Source: Streptomyces sp. NBC_00525
GTDB lineage: Bacteria > Actinomycetota > Actinomycetes > Streptomycetales > Streptomycetaceae
Reading direction: 5' to 3'
Assembly: GCF_036346595.1 (NCBI RefSeq)
Contig: NZ_CP107834.1
Coordinates: forward strand, 868,001 to 932,000
Length of the DNA: 64,000 bases
The notes beneath the pieces were generated by a model that ran no database searches, was not told the DNA's origin, and worked only from the letters and a program-made list of their open reading frames with translations. Positions 25,941 through 37,969 of this stretch are shown here, piece after piece; the stretch's first letter is position 1; the number at the start of each line of letters is the position of its first letter. The position numbers were made by a program, and so were the translations under genes.

Positions 25941-26648
25941 ATGCGAAGACTCATCACCACCGCCGCCGTTCTGCTGGCCCTCGGCACCGTGGTCGGGGCC
26001 GGGCGGCCGCCGCTGGTCACCGCCCCGCTGCCGATGCGGCTCGCCGACACCGGGGGCGGCACCCAGTTGATCACCGCCATGGCGGACGGCACCTCGTCCA
26101 CGTCGGGCACGCTCACCTGGTGGGACCTGAAGGACGGAAGGTGGGTGGCCGCAGGGAAGGCCACCGCGCGGTTCGGCTCGAAGGGCCTCACCGAGGGCAG
26201 CACCCGCAAGCAGAGCACGTACACGACGCCGACCGGGCTGTACGACCTGCCGTACGCGTTCGGGGTCGATGCGGCGCCGGTCGGCATCCGCTATCCGTAC
26301 CGGCGGGCCACCACCAAGTCCTGGTGGTGCGAGGACAACGAGGCGCGCGACTACAACCGCTGGGTGGAGCCGCTGCCCTCGGACTGCCGGGCCTCGGAGT
26401 CGGAGCAGATCACCGCGTACCCCACGCAGTACGCCCACGCGCTCGTCATCGGCTTCAACTACGACGAGCCGGTGCGCGGCCGGGGCGCCGGGATCTTCCT
26501 GCACGTCAACGGGTCCGGCGCGACCGCCGGTTGCGTCTCCGTACCGGCGGACGCGATGGACCGCATCCTGGCCTGGGCCGACCCGGCCCGTAAGCCGCAC
26601 ATCGCGATCGGCACCTACGGCGGCGCCACCGCGATCACCAACTACTGA
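25941..26648 (+). CDS. Secreted L,D-transpeptidase (YkuD domain)
   Basis: A 235-residue exported enzyme. Residues 1-20 are a signal peptide (MRRLITTAAVLLALGTVVGA). The YkuD catalytic motif HVNGSGATAGCVSVP lies near residues 189-203, with the nucleophilic Cys. Such enzymes make 3-3 cross-links in peptidoglycan or attach proteins. The TPTGLYDLPYAFG segment is also family-like. The ATG at 25941 has TAGAGT seven bases upstream and no ribosome site, so it is probably leaderless. It lies between argH and argR on the opposite strand. Confidence 0.92.
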   Translation: MRRLITTAAVLLALGTVVGAGRPPLVTAPLPMRLADTGGGTQLITAMADGTSSTSGTLTWWDLKDGRWVAAGKATARFGSKGLTEGSTRKQSTYTTPTGLYDLPYAFGVDAAPVGIRYPYRRATTKSWWCEDNEARDYNRWVEPLPSDCRASESEQITAYPTQYAHALVIGFNYDEPVRGRGAGIFLHVNGSGATAGCVSVPADAMDRILAWADPARKPHIAIGTYGGATAITNY

Positions 26649-26696
26649 GCGCGCGCCGCACGGTCGCCGCCGCACCGGCGCTCCGTCAGCGCTCCG

Positions 26697-27233
26697 TCAG
26701 CGCTCGTTCTGTGCGAGCCGCAGCAGATGGTCGGCGAGTGCCTGCCCGCCGGCCGGATCGCGGCTGATCAGCATGAGCGTGTCGTCGCCCGCGATGGTGC
26801 CGAGGATGTCGTGCAGTTCGGCCTGGTCGATGGCCGAGGCGAGGAACTGCGCGGCGCCCGGCGGCGTACGCAGTACCACCAGGTTGGCCGAGGCCTCCGC
26901 CGAGATGAGCAGCTCGGCGGAGAGCCTGCGCATCCGCTCCTCCTTGGCGGAGCCGCCCAACGGCGCCTGCGGGGTGCGGAATCCGCCCTCGCTCGGCACC
27001 GCGTAGATCAGCTCGCCGCCGGTGTTGCGGATCTTCACCGCGCCCAGCTCGTCCAGGTCGCGGGAGAGCGTCGCCTGGGTGACGCTCAGTCCGTCGTCCG
27101 CGAGGAGCCTGGCCAGCTGGCTCTGCGAGCGCACCGGCTGCCGGTTGAGGATGTCCACGATCCTGCGGTGGCGCGCCGTGCGGGTCTGCGGCACCGAAGG
27201 CCCGCCGAACTCGGATTCCTGCGCCTCGGTCAT
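26697..27233 (-). CDS. argR: Arginine repressor
   Basis: A 178-residue ArgR. The N-terminal winged helix (residues 18-90) has [20 protein letters not shown] and [20 protein letters not shown]. The C-terminal oligomerisation and arginine-binding domain has [20 protein letters not shown] with the conserved GT-AGDDT. With arginine bound it represses the arg operons and activates catabolism. The ATG at 27233 is 25 bases after argD's stop and is preceded by GAGG. It is the last gene of argCJBDR. Just past its stop is an 11-bp tandem repeat (CGCTCCGTCAG). Confidence 0.97.
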   Translation of the reverse strand: MTEAQESEFGGPSVPQTRTARHRRIVDILNRQPVRSQSQLARLLADDGLSVTQATLSRDLDELGAVKIRNTGGELIYAVPSEGGFRTPQAPLGGSAKEERMRRLSAELLISAEASANLVVLRTPPGAAQFLASAIDQAELHDILGTIAGDDTLMLISRDPAGGQALADHLLRLAQNER

Positions 27234-27257
27234 CGTCGTCGCCTCATTCTCCGGAGG

Positions 27258-28454
27258 TCACTTTCCGGATCGTCCGTCCCCGTATGCCGCGTCGAGGGCA
27301 CCCGGCAGCGCCTGGAGGAACGTGTCCACCTCCGCGTCACCGATGGTCAGCGGCGGCATCAGCCGCACCACGTCGGGCGCGGGCGCGTTCACCAGGAGAC
27401 CGGCCCCCTGAGCCGCCTGCTGCACCTGGGGCGCAAGGGGCTCGGTGAGCACGATACCCAGCAGCAGTCCGGAGCCCCGGACGTGGGAGACCAACGGGTG
27501 GCCCAGCGCCTCCACGCCGTCCCGCAGCCGTTCCCCGACCCGCTTCACCTCGTCCAGCGCGCCGTCGGCGGCGAGGGTGTCCAGGACCGCGAGCCCGGCG
27601 GCGCAGGCGACCGGGTTGCCGCCGAACGTCGTCCCGTGCTGGCCGGGCGCGAGCAGCTCCGCCGCCGCGCCGAAGGCGACCGTCGCGCCGATCGGGAGTC
27701 CGCCGCCGAGCGCCTTGGCGAGGGTGACGATGTCGGGCTCGACGCTCTGGTGGGCCTGGTGCTCGAACCAGGTGCCGCACCGGCCGATGCCGGTCTGGAC
27801 CTCGTCGAGGACGAGCAGGGTGCCGGTGGCGCGGGTGATCTCGCGGGCGGCCTCCAGGTAGCCGGCGGGCGGGACGACCACACCGTTCTCGCCCTGGATG
27901 GGCTCGATGATCACCAGCGCGGTCTCGGTGGTGACGGCGGCCCGCAGCGCCTCGGCGTCCCCGTACGGGACGTGCGTGACGTCGCCGGGCAGCGGGACGA
28001 ACGGGTCGCGCTTCTTGGGCTGGCCGGTGAGGGCGAGGGCGCCCATGGTCCGGCCGTGGAAGCCGCCGTCGGTGGCGACCATGTGGGTACGCCCGGTCAG
28101 CCGGCCGATCTTGAACGCGGCCTCGTTGGCCTCGGCGCCCGAGTTGCAGAAGTAGACCTTGCCGGTGCGGCCGAAGAGCGAGAGGAGCCGCTCGGCGAGC
28201 GCGATGGGCGGTTCGGCGATGAAGAGGTTGGAGACGTGGGCGAGGGTGGCGATCTGGTCGGAGACCGCCCGGACGACGGCCGGGTGGGCGTGGCCGAGGT
28301 CGTTGACCGCGATACCGCCGACGAAGTCGAGGTACTCGGTGCCGTCCGCGTCCCACACCTTCGCGCCCTCGCCGCGCACCAGGGACAGCTTCGGAGTGCC
28401 GTAGTTGTCCATCAGCGCGTGCTGCCACCGCTGCGAGAGTTCGGCGTTGCTCAT
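27258..28454 (-). CDS. argD: Acetylornithine aminotransferase
   Basis: A 398-residue class-III PLP aminotransferase. Motifs: [19 protein letters not shown], the substrate region [30 protein letters not shown] and the PLP lysine in [16 protein letters not shown]. It converts N-acetylglutamate semialdehyde to N-acetylornithine. Length matches family. Its ATG at 28454 overlaps the argB stop by four bases. Confidence 0.97.
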   Translation of the reverse strand: MSNAELSQRWQHALMDNYGTPKLSLVRGEGAKVWDADGTEYLDFVGGIAVNDLGHAHPAVVRAVSDQIATLAHVSNLFIAEPPIALAERLLSLFGRTGKVYFCNSGAEANEAAFKIGRLTGRTHMVATDGGFHGRTMGALALTGQPKKRDPFVPLPGDVTHVPYGDAEALRAAVTTETALVIIEPIQGENGVVVPPAGYLEAAREITRATGTLLVLDEVQTGIGRCGTWFEHQAHQSVEPDIVTLAKALGGGLPIGATVAFGAAAELLAPGQHGTTFGGNPVACAAGLAVLDTLAADGALDEVKRVGERLRDGVEALGHPLVSHVRGSGLLLGIVLTEPLAPQVQQAAQGAGLLVNAPAPDVVRLMPPLTIGDAEVDTFLQALPGALDAAYGDGRSGK

Positions 28455-29349
28455 GATTCCCCCTGCGCGTCGGGCACGACCATCGTGCCGATTCCTTCGT
28501 CGGTGAAGATCTCCAGCAGGATCGAGTGCTGGACCCGGCCGTCGATGACGCGGGCCGTCTCGACCCCGTTGCGTACGGCGTGCAGACAGCCCTGCATCTT
28601 GGGCACCATGCCGCTGGACAGTTCCGGCAGCAGCTTCTCCAGCTCGGTCGCGGTGAGCCGGCTGATCACGTCGTCGCTGTTGGGCCAGTCCTCGTACAGG
28701 CCCTCGACATCGGTGAGGACCATGAGCGTCGCGGCGTTCAGCGCGGCGGCGAGCGCGGCGGCCGCGGTGTCGGCGTTGACGTTGTAGACGTGGTTGTCGT
28801 CGGCGGAGCGGGCGATGGACGAGACGACCGGGATGCGGCCGTCGTCGAGCAGTGCCTGGATGGCGCCGATGTCGATGGCGGTGATCTCGCCGACCCGGCC
28901 GATGTCCACCGGCTCGCCGTCGATGACGGGGCGGTGCTGTATCGCGGTGATGGTGTGGGCGTCCTCGCCGGTCAGTCCGACGGCGAGCGGCCCGTGCTGG
29001 TTGAGCAGGCCGACCAGCTCGCGCTGGACCTGTCCGGCGAGCACCATGCGCACGACGTCCATCGCCTCCGGCGTGGTGACGCGCAGACCGGCCTTGAACT
29101 CGCTGACCAGGCCCTGCTTGTCGAGCTGGGCGCTGATCTGGGGGCCGCCGCCGTGCACGACGACGGGCTTGAGGCCGGCGTGCCGCAGGAAGACGACGTC
29201 CTGGGCGAAGGCCGCCTTCAGCTCGTCGTCGATCATGGCGTTGCCGCCGAACTTGATGACGACGGTCCTGCCGTTGTGCCGGGTCAGCCAGGGCAGCGCT
29301 TCGATGAGGATCTGCGCCTTCGGGAGTGCGGTGTGCTTCCGCGCCGCGG

Positions 29350-29353
<4 letters not shown>
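28451..29353 (-). CDS. argB: Acetylglutamate kinase
   Basis: A 300-residue amino acid kinase. Motifs: [13 protein letters not shown] for the phosphate, [11 protein letters not shown], and [20 protein letters not shown], followed by [11 protein letters not shown]. It phosphorylates N-acetylglutamate, the controlling step of the pathway. The N-terminal helix ([19 protein letters not shown]) is of the type that allows hexamer formation and arginine inhibition. The ATG at 29353 overlaps the argJ stop by four bases. Confidence 0.97.
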
Positions 29354-31616
<2,263 letters not shown>

Positions 31617-31629
31617 CTAGGGTGGCCCC

Positions 31630-32064
31630 ATGGCGGCGATCAAGCATTTCCAGGTGACCTTCGACTGCGCGGACCCCGAGCGAGTGGGGCGCTTCTGGTG
31701 CGCGGTGCTGGGGTACGTCCCGCCGGAGCCGCCGGAGGGGTTCGACTCCTGGGACGCGTACAACGCCACGCTGCCGGACGGGGAGCGGAACACCTGGTTC
31801 GCGGCCTCCGACCCGACCGGGGCCGGTCCGCGGATGTACTTCCAGAAGGTCCCCGAGGGCAAGACCGCCAAGAACCGGGTGCACCTCGATGTCCGGGTGG
31901 CCACCGGGCTCAAGGGCGAGGAGCGGCTGGCGGCGCTTGAGGCCGAGTGCGCCCGGCTGCTCCCGCTCGGCGCGGTGCGCGGCAGGCTGCTGCTCGCCGA
32001 CGAGGAGAACGAGTCCTGCCTCAATATGCAGGACGTCGAGGGCAACGAATTCTGCCTCGACTGA
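31630..32064 (+). CDS. VOC (glyoxalase-like) family protein
   Basis: A 144-residue protein of the vicinal-oxygen-chelate fold: HFQVTFDCADPERVGRFWCA at residues 6-25, then MYFQKVPEGKTAKNRVHLDV, and the end DVEGNEFCLD where the metal-binding Glu sits. Members include dioxygenases, glyoxalases and resistance binding proteins; this one is unassigned. The ATG at 31630 is preceded by TAGGGT six bases upstream, the leaderless pattern. Its stop overlaps the next gene's ATG by one base. Confidence 0.88.
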   Translation: MAAIKHFQVTFDCADPERVGRFWCAVLGYVPPEPPEGFDSWDAYNATLPDGERNTWFAASDPTGAGPRMYFQKVPEGKTAKNRVHLDVRVATGLKGEERLAALEAECARLLPLGAVRGRLLLADEENESCLNMQDVEGNEFCLD

Positions 32065-32822
32065 TGTCCGGCACCCCCCGGCCCGACCCGGCCGTCCTGT
32101 ACCCCGAGGTCGCCGCGCACGGCAGCCTCGTCGCCGCTCTCAGGGCCGCGGCGGGCGGCGGCCTGGACGCGGTACCCCTGCATGCCTCCGACATCGAGCC
32201 CTTGTTCCACGCCGGCGCCGCCTCGGCGGTGCCGTACCGCGAACCCCTGAAAATCGAGGCGTGGCGGCACGAACGGCGGTGGCACATCAGAGGTGAGGAC
32301 TCCTTCCAGTTCGGGGCCCTCCTGAAGGGCGAGACGGACGACCTGGCCCAACTGGCGCGGGCGGTCCGGGGCTGGCACGACGGGGAGTCGCCGGAGGAGA
32401 TCCGCCGGGCGGCACCCTTCGCCCGGCCCACCGGCCGGTTCGAGGTGCCCGATCGCGACCCGGGGCGCCTGACCGAGTCCGAGTGGCGGTGCCTGCTGTG
32501 GGAGGCGGCCGGGCTGGAGTACCCGTGGGCCCCGGCGTACCTTTCCCTGATCGAGGCGGCGTACGCCCAGCCCGCGCTGCGGGCGCTCTACCCGTTCACG
32601 AGCCACTGGGCGCTCCGGTTCTCCACCGCCACGCGTCCGTACATGAGCGTGGTGGGCCCGTCCCTGGTCGCGCTCGGGCCCGGAGAGTTCGGACTGGGCA
32701 GCGGAGTCGTCGCCTGCGACCTGGGTGAGTTCGCCTCCGCCGGGGAGGCCGTCGCCGCAGCGCTCGCCCGCCTGCCGCCCGGCCTGGGCCCCGTCGTGCT
32801 CGGCACCACGCCGACGCGGTGA
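32064..32822 (+). CDS. DUF6193-like protein, unknown function
   Basis: A 252-residue soluble protein. The N-terminus PDPAVLYPEVAAHGSLVAAL and middle AWRHERRWHIRGEDSFQFGA, followed by LARAVRGWHDG, resemble what I recall as the DUF6193 family in actinomycetes, whose function is unknown. No catalytic motif or membrane helix. The ATG at 32064 overlaps the VOC stop (TGATG), so the two genes are translationally coupled. Family name from memory, moderately sure. Confidence 0.7.
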   Translation: MSGTPRPDPAVLYPEVAAHGSLVAALRAAAGGGLDAVPLHASDIEPLFHAGAASAVPYREPLKIEAWRHERRWHIRGEDSFQFGALLKGETDDLAQLARAVRGWHDGESPEEIRRAAPFARPTGRFEVPDRDPGRLTESEWRCLLWEAAGLEYPWAPAYLSLIEAAYAQPALRALYPFTSHWALRFSTATRPYMSVVGPSLVALGPGEFGLGSGVVACDLGEFASAGEAVAAALARLPPGLGPVVLGTTPTR

Positions 32823-32870
32823 GCGCCGGGCGGCGGGACCGTGCCCGCCCGGCCGCGTACGCTCGCGCCC

Positions 32871-33839
32871 ATGCCGGCCCCCGAACCCGCCTCCCGTCCG
32901 CACCGTGTCGCCGTGCTCGTGCTCGAAGGGGCGAAGCCGCTCGACGTCGGGATTCCGGCGCAGGTGTTCACGACGCGGGCCAGCATGCCGTACGAGGTCC
33001 GGGTGTGCGGGGCCGCGCCGGGGCTGGTGACCGGCGGGGACGGGCTGGCGTACCACGTCACCCACGGGCTCTCCGCGCTGACCTGGGCCGACATCGTCTT
33101 CGTACCCGGCTACCGGCGGCCGGACCGGGAGGACCCGCCGCGTGCCGTGATCGACGCCCTGGTCGCCGCGCACGTGCGCGGGGCGCGGCTCGCCGCCATC
33201 TCGACCGGGGCGTTCGCGCTCGCCGCGACCGGGCTGCTCGACGGCCGCCGGGCCACCACGCACTGGCACTACACACGGGCGCTCGCCGCGAAGTACCCGC
33301 TCGTCCGGGTGGACGAGAACGTGCTGTTCGTCGACGAGGGCAGTGTGCTCACCTCGGCCGGCGCCGCCTCCGGGATCGACCTGTGCCTGCACATCCTGCG
33401 CGGCGACCTCGGCGTCGCCGCGTCCAACTACGCGGCCCGGCGGCTCGTCGCCGCCCCGTACCGCAGCGGCGGGCAGGCGCAGTACGTGCCGCGCAGCGTG
33501 CCCGAGCCGCTGGGCGAGCGGTTCGCGGCCACCCGTGAATGGGCGCTGCACCGGCTCGGCGAGCCGCTCACCCTGGACGCGCTGGCCCGGCACGCGGCGG
33601 TCTCGCCGCGGACGTTCTCGCGCCGGTTCGTCGAGGACACCGGCTACACGCCGATGCAGTGGGTGATGCGCGCCCGCATCGACCTGGCCCGCGAACTCCT
33701 GGAGCGCTCGGAGCGGGCGGTGGAGCAGATCGCCGCCGACGTCGGGCTCGGCACGGGCGCGAATCTGCGGCTGCACTTCCAGCGCATCCTGGGCACCACA
33801 CCGAGCGAGTACCGGCGCACCTTCACCCGGGGCGAGTAG
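32871..33839 (+). CDS. GlxA-type AraC family transcriptional regulator
   Basis: A 322-residue regulator. Residues 10-190 are a DJ-1/PfpI-like domain (VAVLVLEGAKPLDVGIPAQV; GARLAAISTGAFALAATGLL, where the nucleophile position is Ser-Thr-Gly, not Cys, so it is probably a binding domain). Residues 215-320 hold two AraC helix-turn-helix motifs (LTLDALARHAAVSPRTFSRR and IAADVGLGTGANLRLHF). Start ATG 32871 is preferred to GTG 32841 because TACGCT is seven bases upstream (leaderless). Its targets are not evident; GAPDH lies downstream. Confidence 0.9.
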   Translation: MPAPEPASRPHRVAVLVLEGAKPLDVGIPAQVFTTRASMPYEVRVCGAAPGLVTGGDGLAYHVTHGLSALTWADIVFVPGYRRPDREDPPRAVIDALVAAHVRGARLAAISTGAFALAATGLLDGRRATTHWHYTRALAAKYPLVRVDENVLFVDEGSVLTSAGAASGIDLCLHILRGDLGVAASNYAARRLVAAPYRSGGQAQYVPRSVPEPLGERFAATREWALHRLGEPLTLDALARHAAVSPRTFSRRFVEDTGYTPMQWVMRARIDLARELLERSERAVEQIAADVGLGTGANLRLHFQRILGTTPSEYRRTFTRGE

Positions 33840-33956
33840 GGCGCTCCGGCGACCGCTCCGGCTGGCGGGATACTTGCGGACCGTGGCGATCACGCCGCTG
33901 TTCGGGGCGGGCGGCGCCCGCGATCGTGGAGAGGGAAGAGAGAAGGGACACCTCAC

Positions 33957-34955
33957 ATGACTCGCATCGCCATCAACGGATTCGGCCGCATCGGACGCAA
34001 CGTGCTGCGCGCGCTGCTCGAACGCGACACCGACCTCGACCTGGTCGCCGTCAACGACCTCGCGGACCCGGCGACCCTCGCCCGGCTGCTGGCGTTCGAC
34101 ACCACGGCCGGCCGGCTGGGCCGTCCGGTCACCGTGGACGGGGACACCCTCGTGGTCGACGGCCGGCGCATCAAGGTGCTCGCCGAGCGGGAGCCCGCGC
34201 GGCTGCCCTGGGCCGAGCTGGGCGTGGACATCGCCGTGGAGGCGACCGGCCGCTTCACCTCGGCGAAGGCCGCCCGCGCCCACATCGACGCCGGTGCGAA
34301 GCGCGTCCTGGTCGCCGCGCCCTCGGACGGCGCCGATGTGACCCTGGCGTACGGCGTGAACAGCGACGCGTACGACCCCGAGCTGCACACGGTCGTCTCG
34401 AACGCCTCCTGCACCACCAACGCGCTCGCGCCGCTGGCCGCCGTCCTCGACGACCTCGCGGGCATCGAGCACGGCTTCATGACGACCGTGCACGCCTACA
34501 CGCAGGAGCAGAACCTCCAGGACGGGCCGCACCGCGACGCGCGCCGCGCCCGCGCCGCCGGGGTGAACATCGTGCCGACCACGACCGGTGCCGCCAAGGC
34601 GATCGGCCTGGTGCTCCCCCGGCTGGACGGCAAGCTGTCCGGTGACTCCATCCGGGTGCCGGTGCCGGTGGGCTCGATCGTGGAGCTGAACACCACCGTG
34701 GCCCGCGATGTGACGCGCGATCAGGTGCTGGAGGCGTACCGGGCGGCGGCCGCGGGCCCGCTGGCGGGCGTGCTGGAGTACTCCGATGACCCGCTGGTGT
34801 CGGCCGACATCACCGGCAACCCGGCCTCCTCCATCTTCGACTCGGAGCTGACCCGCGTGGACGGCCGCCACATCAAGGTGTCCGCCTGGTACGACAACGA
34901 GTGGGGCTTCTCCAACCGGGTGATCGACACCCTGACCCTGCTGGCCGGCCGCTAG
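33957..34955 (+). CDS. gap: Glyceraldehyde-3-phosphate dehydrogenase, type I
   Basis: A 332-residue GAPDH. NAD-binding INGFGRIGRNVLRAL starts at residue 6, the catalytic Cys lies in VVSNASCTTNALAPL, and the C-terminus WYDNEWGFSNRVIDT is conserved. It oxidises glyceraldehyde-3-phosphate in glycolysis. Streptomyces usually has more than one gap; being alone and not next to pgk-tpi it is likely a secondary copy. The ATG at 33957 has GAAGGGA upstream. There is no obvious terminator before the next gene. Confidence 0.95.
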   Translation: MTRIAINGFGRIGRNVLRALLERDTDLDLVAVNDLADPATLARLLAFDTTAGRLGRPVTVDGDTLVVDGRRIKVLAEREPARLPWAELGVDIAVEATGRFTSAKAARAHIDAGAKRVLVAAPSDGADVTLAYGVNSDAYDPELHTVVSNASCTTNALAPLAAVLDDLAGIEHGFMTTVHAYTQEQNLQDGPHRDARRARAAGVNIVPTTTGAAKAIGLVLPRLDGKLSGDSIRVPVPVGSIVELNTTVARDVTRDQVLEAYRAAAAGPLAGVLEYSDDPLVSADITGNPASSIFDSELTRVDGRHIKVSAWYDNEWGFSNRVIDTLTLLAGR

Positions 34956-35139
34956 GACGAGCGCGGGGGCGGCCGAGGGGGCGGGCGCCCACCCGTCCCC
35001 GCCGGCCCCGACTCCCGTGTCCACACGCCGAGTTCACCTTCCGTTCGCGGTGCAACCTTCTTCCCGTCGCACGTGTCTCCTATGCGAGCCCTCACACCTC
35101 GTACGCCATGGCTCCACGTACGCGATCAAGGAGAATTTT

Positions 35140-36636
35140 GTGGGCATCCGCACCATGCTGGCCGTGGCCGTGTGTGCCGCCACGGCGCTGTCCGGCGGCA
35201 CGGCCGTCGCGGCGCCGGGCAACGCACCCGCGGACACGGCCGGGAGCACGGCGGGCACCACCACCGTGCGGGAGGACTTCAACGGGGACGGCTATCAGGA
35301 CGTGGTCGTCGGTGCCACCGCGGCGGCGGTGAACGGTCAGCCGTACGCCGGTTACCTCACCATCGCGTACGGCTCCGCCGACGGTCTGGGCACGGCGCGC
35401 ACGACGACCATCGACCAGACCACGCCGGGTGTGCCGGGCGACCCGGCCGAAGGCAGTCTCTTCGGTTTCCGTCTCGTCCCCGCCGACCTCGACCACGACG
35501 GTCTGACGGACCTCGCGGTGTACACGAACGAATCGCTCCCGGAGTTGAACAACTGGGGTTCCGTCGTCGTGCTGTGGGGCCGCACCGGCGGCATCACGGG
35601 CGAGGGCGCGGTACGCATCCCCGGTCCGGAGTCCGGCGACATGGGGAACAACCTCATCGCTGGTGACTTCAACGGCGACGGCGACACCGACCTGATGATG
35701 GCGCACGGCTGGGGCGACGGCAGCCTCGAACAACGCAGTGTGCTGTACGGACCGTTCAACCGGGCCGGGGAGCCGGCCCGCGAGCAGCGGGTGACCATGT
35801 TCTCCTCGGACAACTTCATGTCCGATCCGGCCGTGGGCGACTTCAACGGCGACGGCATCGACGACCTGTGCACCTTCTACTCCTGGGAGGAGCACTCCGA
35901 GGGCGGCCAGGTGTGGCTGGGCACCCCGGACGGCCTGTCCACCACCTCCACCTCGCTGCCCTCCGGCGCATCCCCCACGGTCGGCGACTTCGACCGGGAC
36001 GGCAAGGACGACCTCGCCGTACGGGTGGTGCCGAACGGTATCTACGAGGACTTCCCCACGGACCCCGGCACGGTGAAGATCTACTACGGCACGGCGTCCG
36101 GCCTGGGCACGAAGCGGACCGCGACGATCACCCAGGACACCGCGGGCGTTCCGGGTGTCAGCGAGAAGGGTGACCAGTTCGGGGCCCGGCTATCCGCGGG
36201 CGACGTCACCGGCGACGGCTACGACGACCTGGCGGTGGGCGTGCCGTTCGAGGCGCTGGGGTCCAAGGCGGGCGCGGGAGCGGTGGTGCTGCTGAAGGGC
36301 GGCCCCGGCGGCCTCACCGGCACCGGCGCGAAGTCGTTCCACCAGGACACCACGGGCGTACCGGGTGTGGCCGAGACCGGTGACCACTTCGGCGGCTCGG
36401 TGCGGCTGCTGGACATCGACGGGGACGGCAGGGCGGACCTGACGGCCGGCGCCCCCGACGAGAACCTGGAGGCGATCGCGGACGGCGGCGCGGTGTGGTC
36501 GCTGCGCGGCACCGCGTCCGGGCTGACCGCGACCGGCGCGTATGCGTTCAACCCGGTGGACCTGGGCGCGCTCGTGAAGAAGGCCCGGTTCGGCCTGAAC
36601 CTGGGCGGCGACAACGGGGCGGGGCTGTACAGCTGA
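35140..36636 (+). CDS. Secreted FG-GAP (VCBS) repeat beta-propeller protein
   Basis: A 498-residue exported protein. Residues 1-25 are a signal peptide (VGIRTMLAVAVCAATALSGG, cleavage near VAA). It has about seven FG-GAP-like repeats, each with a DxDxDG calcium motif: DFNGDGYQD, DLDHDGLTD, DFNGDGDTD, DFNGDGID, DFDRDGKDD, DVTGDGYDD, DIDGDGRAD. This is the integrin-alpha type seven-bladed propeller. No catalytic residue is visible, so it may bind ligands or calcium. GTG 35140 is set by AAGGAG six bases upstream. A strong terminator follows. Confidence 0.9.
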   Translation: MGIRTMLAVAVCAATALSGGTAVAAPGNAPADTAGSTAGTTTVREDFNGDGYQDVVVGATAAAVNGQPYAGYLTIAYGSADGLGTARTTTIDQTTPGVPGDPAEGSLFGFRLVPADLDHDGLTDLAVYTNESLPELNNWGSVVVLWGRTGGITGEGAVRIPGPESGDMGNNLIAGDFNGDGDTDLMMAHGWGDGSLEQRSVLYGPFNRAGEPAREQRVTMFSSDNFMSDPAVGDFNGDGIDDLCTFYSWEEHSEGGQVWLGTPDGLSTTSTSLPSGASPTVGDFDRDGKDDLAVRVVPNGIYEDFPTDPGTVKIYYGTASGLGTKRTATITQDTAGVPGVSEKGDQFGARLSAGDVTGDGYDDLAVGVPFEALGSKAGAGAVVLLKGGPGGLTGTGAKSFHQDTTGVPGVAETGDHFGGSVRLLDIDGDGRADLTAGAPDENLEAIADGGAVWSLRGTASGLTATGAYAFNPVDLGALVKKARFGLNLGGDNGAGLYS

Positions 36637-36663
36637 GCCGTAGCGGGTGTGCGACAACGCCCT

Positions 36664-36695
36664 GGGGCCCGTTCCGCCGTCGCGGAACGGGCCCC
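36664..36695. terminator. Bidirectional terminator
   Basis: GGGGCCCGTTCCGC (36664-36677) pairs fully with GCGGAACGGGCCCC (36682-36695), loop of four, between convergent genes. Confidence 0.85.
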
Positions 36696-36715
36696 TCACG
36701 CAGGGTCGCGGGTGC

Positions 36716-37120
36716 TCAGGAGTGGGCGTCGCGCGCCTTGGCCTCGCGCTCGGCGTTGCGCTCCTTGATGCGGATGTTCTCCTTGCGGACGTCCGCCTGG
36801 GTGGCGCGCTCCTTGCGGAGCCACTCGGGGTTGTCCTCCTTGAGCGCGTCGATCTGCTCGGTGGTCAGGGGCTCGGTGATCCCGCCCCGGGCCAGGCCGG
36901 AGATGGAGACGCCCAGCTTGGAGGCGACGACCGGGCGCGGGTGCGGGCCGTTGTTCCGCAGGTCGCGCAGCCACGGGGGCGGGTCGGCCTGGAGGGCGGC
37001 CAGCTCGGCGCGCGAGACGGCACTCTCCCGGAACTCCTCGGGGGTGGCGTCGAGGTACACGCCCAGCTTCTTCGCCGCGGTCGCGGGCTTCATCGTCTGG
37101 GCGCTCTGGTGGGACTTCAT
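36716..37120 (-). CDS. DUF5997-like small basic protein
   Basis: A 134-residue protein. The N-terminal half (MKPATAAKKLGVYLDATPEE; SRAELAALQADPPPWLRDLR) and RPVVASKLGVSISGLARGG resemble a helix-turn-helix-like module of a family I recall as DUF5997. The C-terminal 35 residues are charged and probably coiled coil (KERATQADVRKENIRIKERN). The ATG at 37120 is seven bases after TACCCT on the reverse strand, consistent with a leaderless mRNA. It is divergent, 58 bases apart, from a LysR-like effector-domain gene; a regulatory pair is possible. Confidence 0.8.
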   Translation of the reverse strand: MKSHQSAQTMKPATAAKKLGVYLDATPEEFRESAVSRAELAALQADPPPWLRDLRNNGPHPRPVVASKLGVSISGLARGGITEPLTTEQIDALKEDNPEWLRKERATQADVRKENIRIKERNAEREAKARDAHS

Positions 37121-37178
37121 GAGGTCAAGGGTATCCAGCGCGTGCGGCGCCCTCGACCACGGCCGGTAATCTGGCGGG

Positions 37179-37940
37179 GTGACAGGCCCGGAAGCAACCC
37201 CTTCGTTCCGGCTGGCGTACGTCCCCGGAGTGACCCCCACCAAGTGGGTGCGGATCTGGAACGAGCGCCTGCCCGGCATTCCCCTGACCCTCGTCCAGGT
37301 AACGGCCGCCGAGGCCCAGGACCTGCTGCGCGCGGGCGAGGCCGACGCGGGGTTCCTCCGGCTGCCGGTCGCGGGCACCGATCTCAGCGCGATCCCGCTG
37401 TACACGGAGACGACGGTCGTCGTGGTGCCCAAGGACCATGTGATCGCGGCGGTGGACGAGCTGTCCGTCGCCGAGCTGGCCGACGAGATCGTGCTGCACC
37501 CGCTGGACGACTCGCTGGTCTGGGAGCGGCTGCCCGGCCGTCCCGCGGTCGAGCGGCCGGCCACCACGGCGGACGCCGTCGAGCTGGTCGCGGCGGGCAT
37601 CGGGGTGCTCGTCGTCCCGCAGTCGCTGGCCCGGCTGCACCACCGCAAGGACCTCACGTACCGGCCGCTGACGGACGCGCCCGAGTCGCGCGTGGCGCTG
37701 TCGTGGCCGCAGGAGAAGACCACCGACCAGGTGGAGGACTTCATCGGCATCGTCCGGGGCCGGACGGTGAACAGCTCGCGCGGCCGCGCGGGGACGCCCC
37801 CGGCCCAGCCGAAGACCAAGTCCAAGGACAAGGCCAAGGACAAGGCCAAGGGCTCGGGCCGTTCCGGCGGGGCCAAGGGGACGCGCGGCGCCAAGGGCGG
37901 CGCGGCCCCGAAGCGCGGCAGGCCGCGACGCAGGCCATGA
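37179..37940 (+). CDS. LysR substrate-binding domain protein without HTH, with basic AT-hook-like tail
   Basis: A 253-residue protein. Residues 10-195 match the LysR substrate-binding fold (FRLAYVPGVTPTKWVRIWNE; AGEADAGFLRLP; VVVVPKDHVIAAVDELSVAE; LVAAGIGVLVVPQSLARL). The LysR helix-turn-helix is absent; the start lies at the domain edge. Residues 210-253 are Lys/Gly/Arg-rich (SKDKAKDKAKGSG repeats) and end in KRGRPRRRP, an AT-hook-like core. The GTG at 37179 has TAATCT six bases upstream, so the short form is not a missed start. It may bind DNA by its tail or regulate the neighbour; not shown. Confidence 0.85.
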   Translation: MTGPEATPSFRLAYVPGVTPTKWVRIWNERLPGIPLTLVQVTAAEAQDLLRAGEADAGFLRLPVAGTDLSAIPLYTETTVVVVPKDHVIAAVDELSVAELADEIVLHPLDDSLVWERLPGRPAVERPATTADAVELVAAGIGVLVVPQSLARLHHRKDLTYRPLTDAPESRVALSWPQEKTTDQVEDFIGIVRGRTVNSSRGRAGTPPAQPKTKSKDKAKDKAKGSGRSGGAKGTRGAKGGAAPKRGRPRRRP

Positions 37941-37969
37941 GGACGCGGGCCGGGCGCACGGCGCGGTGA

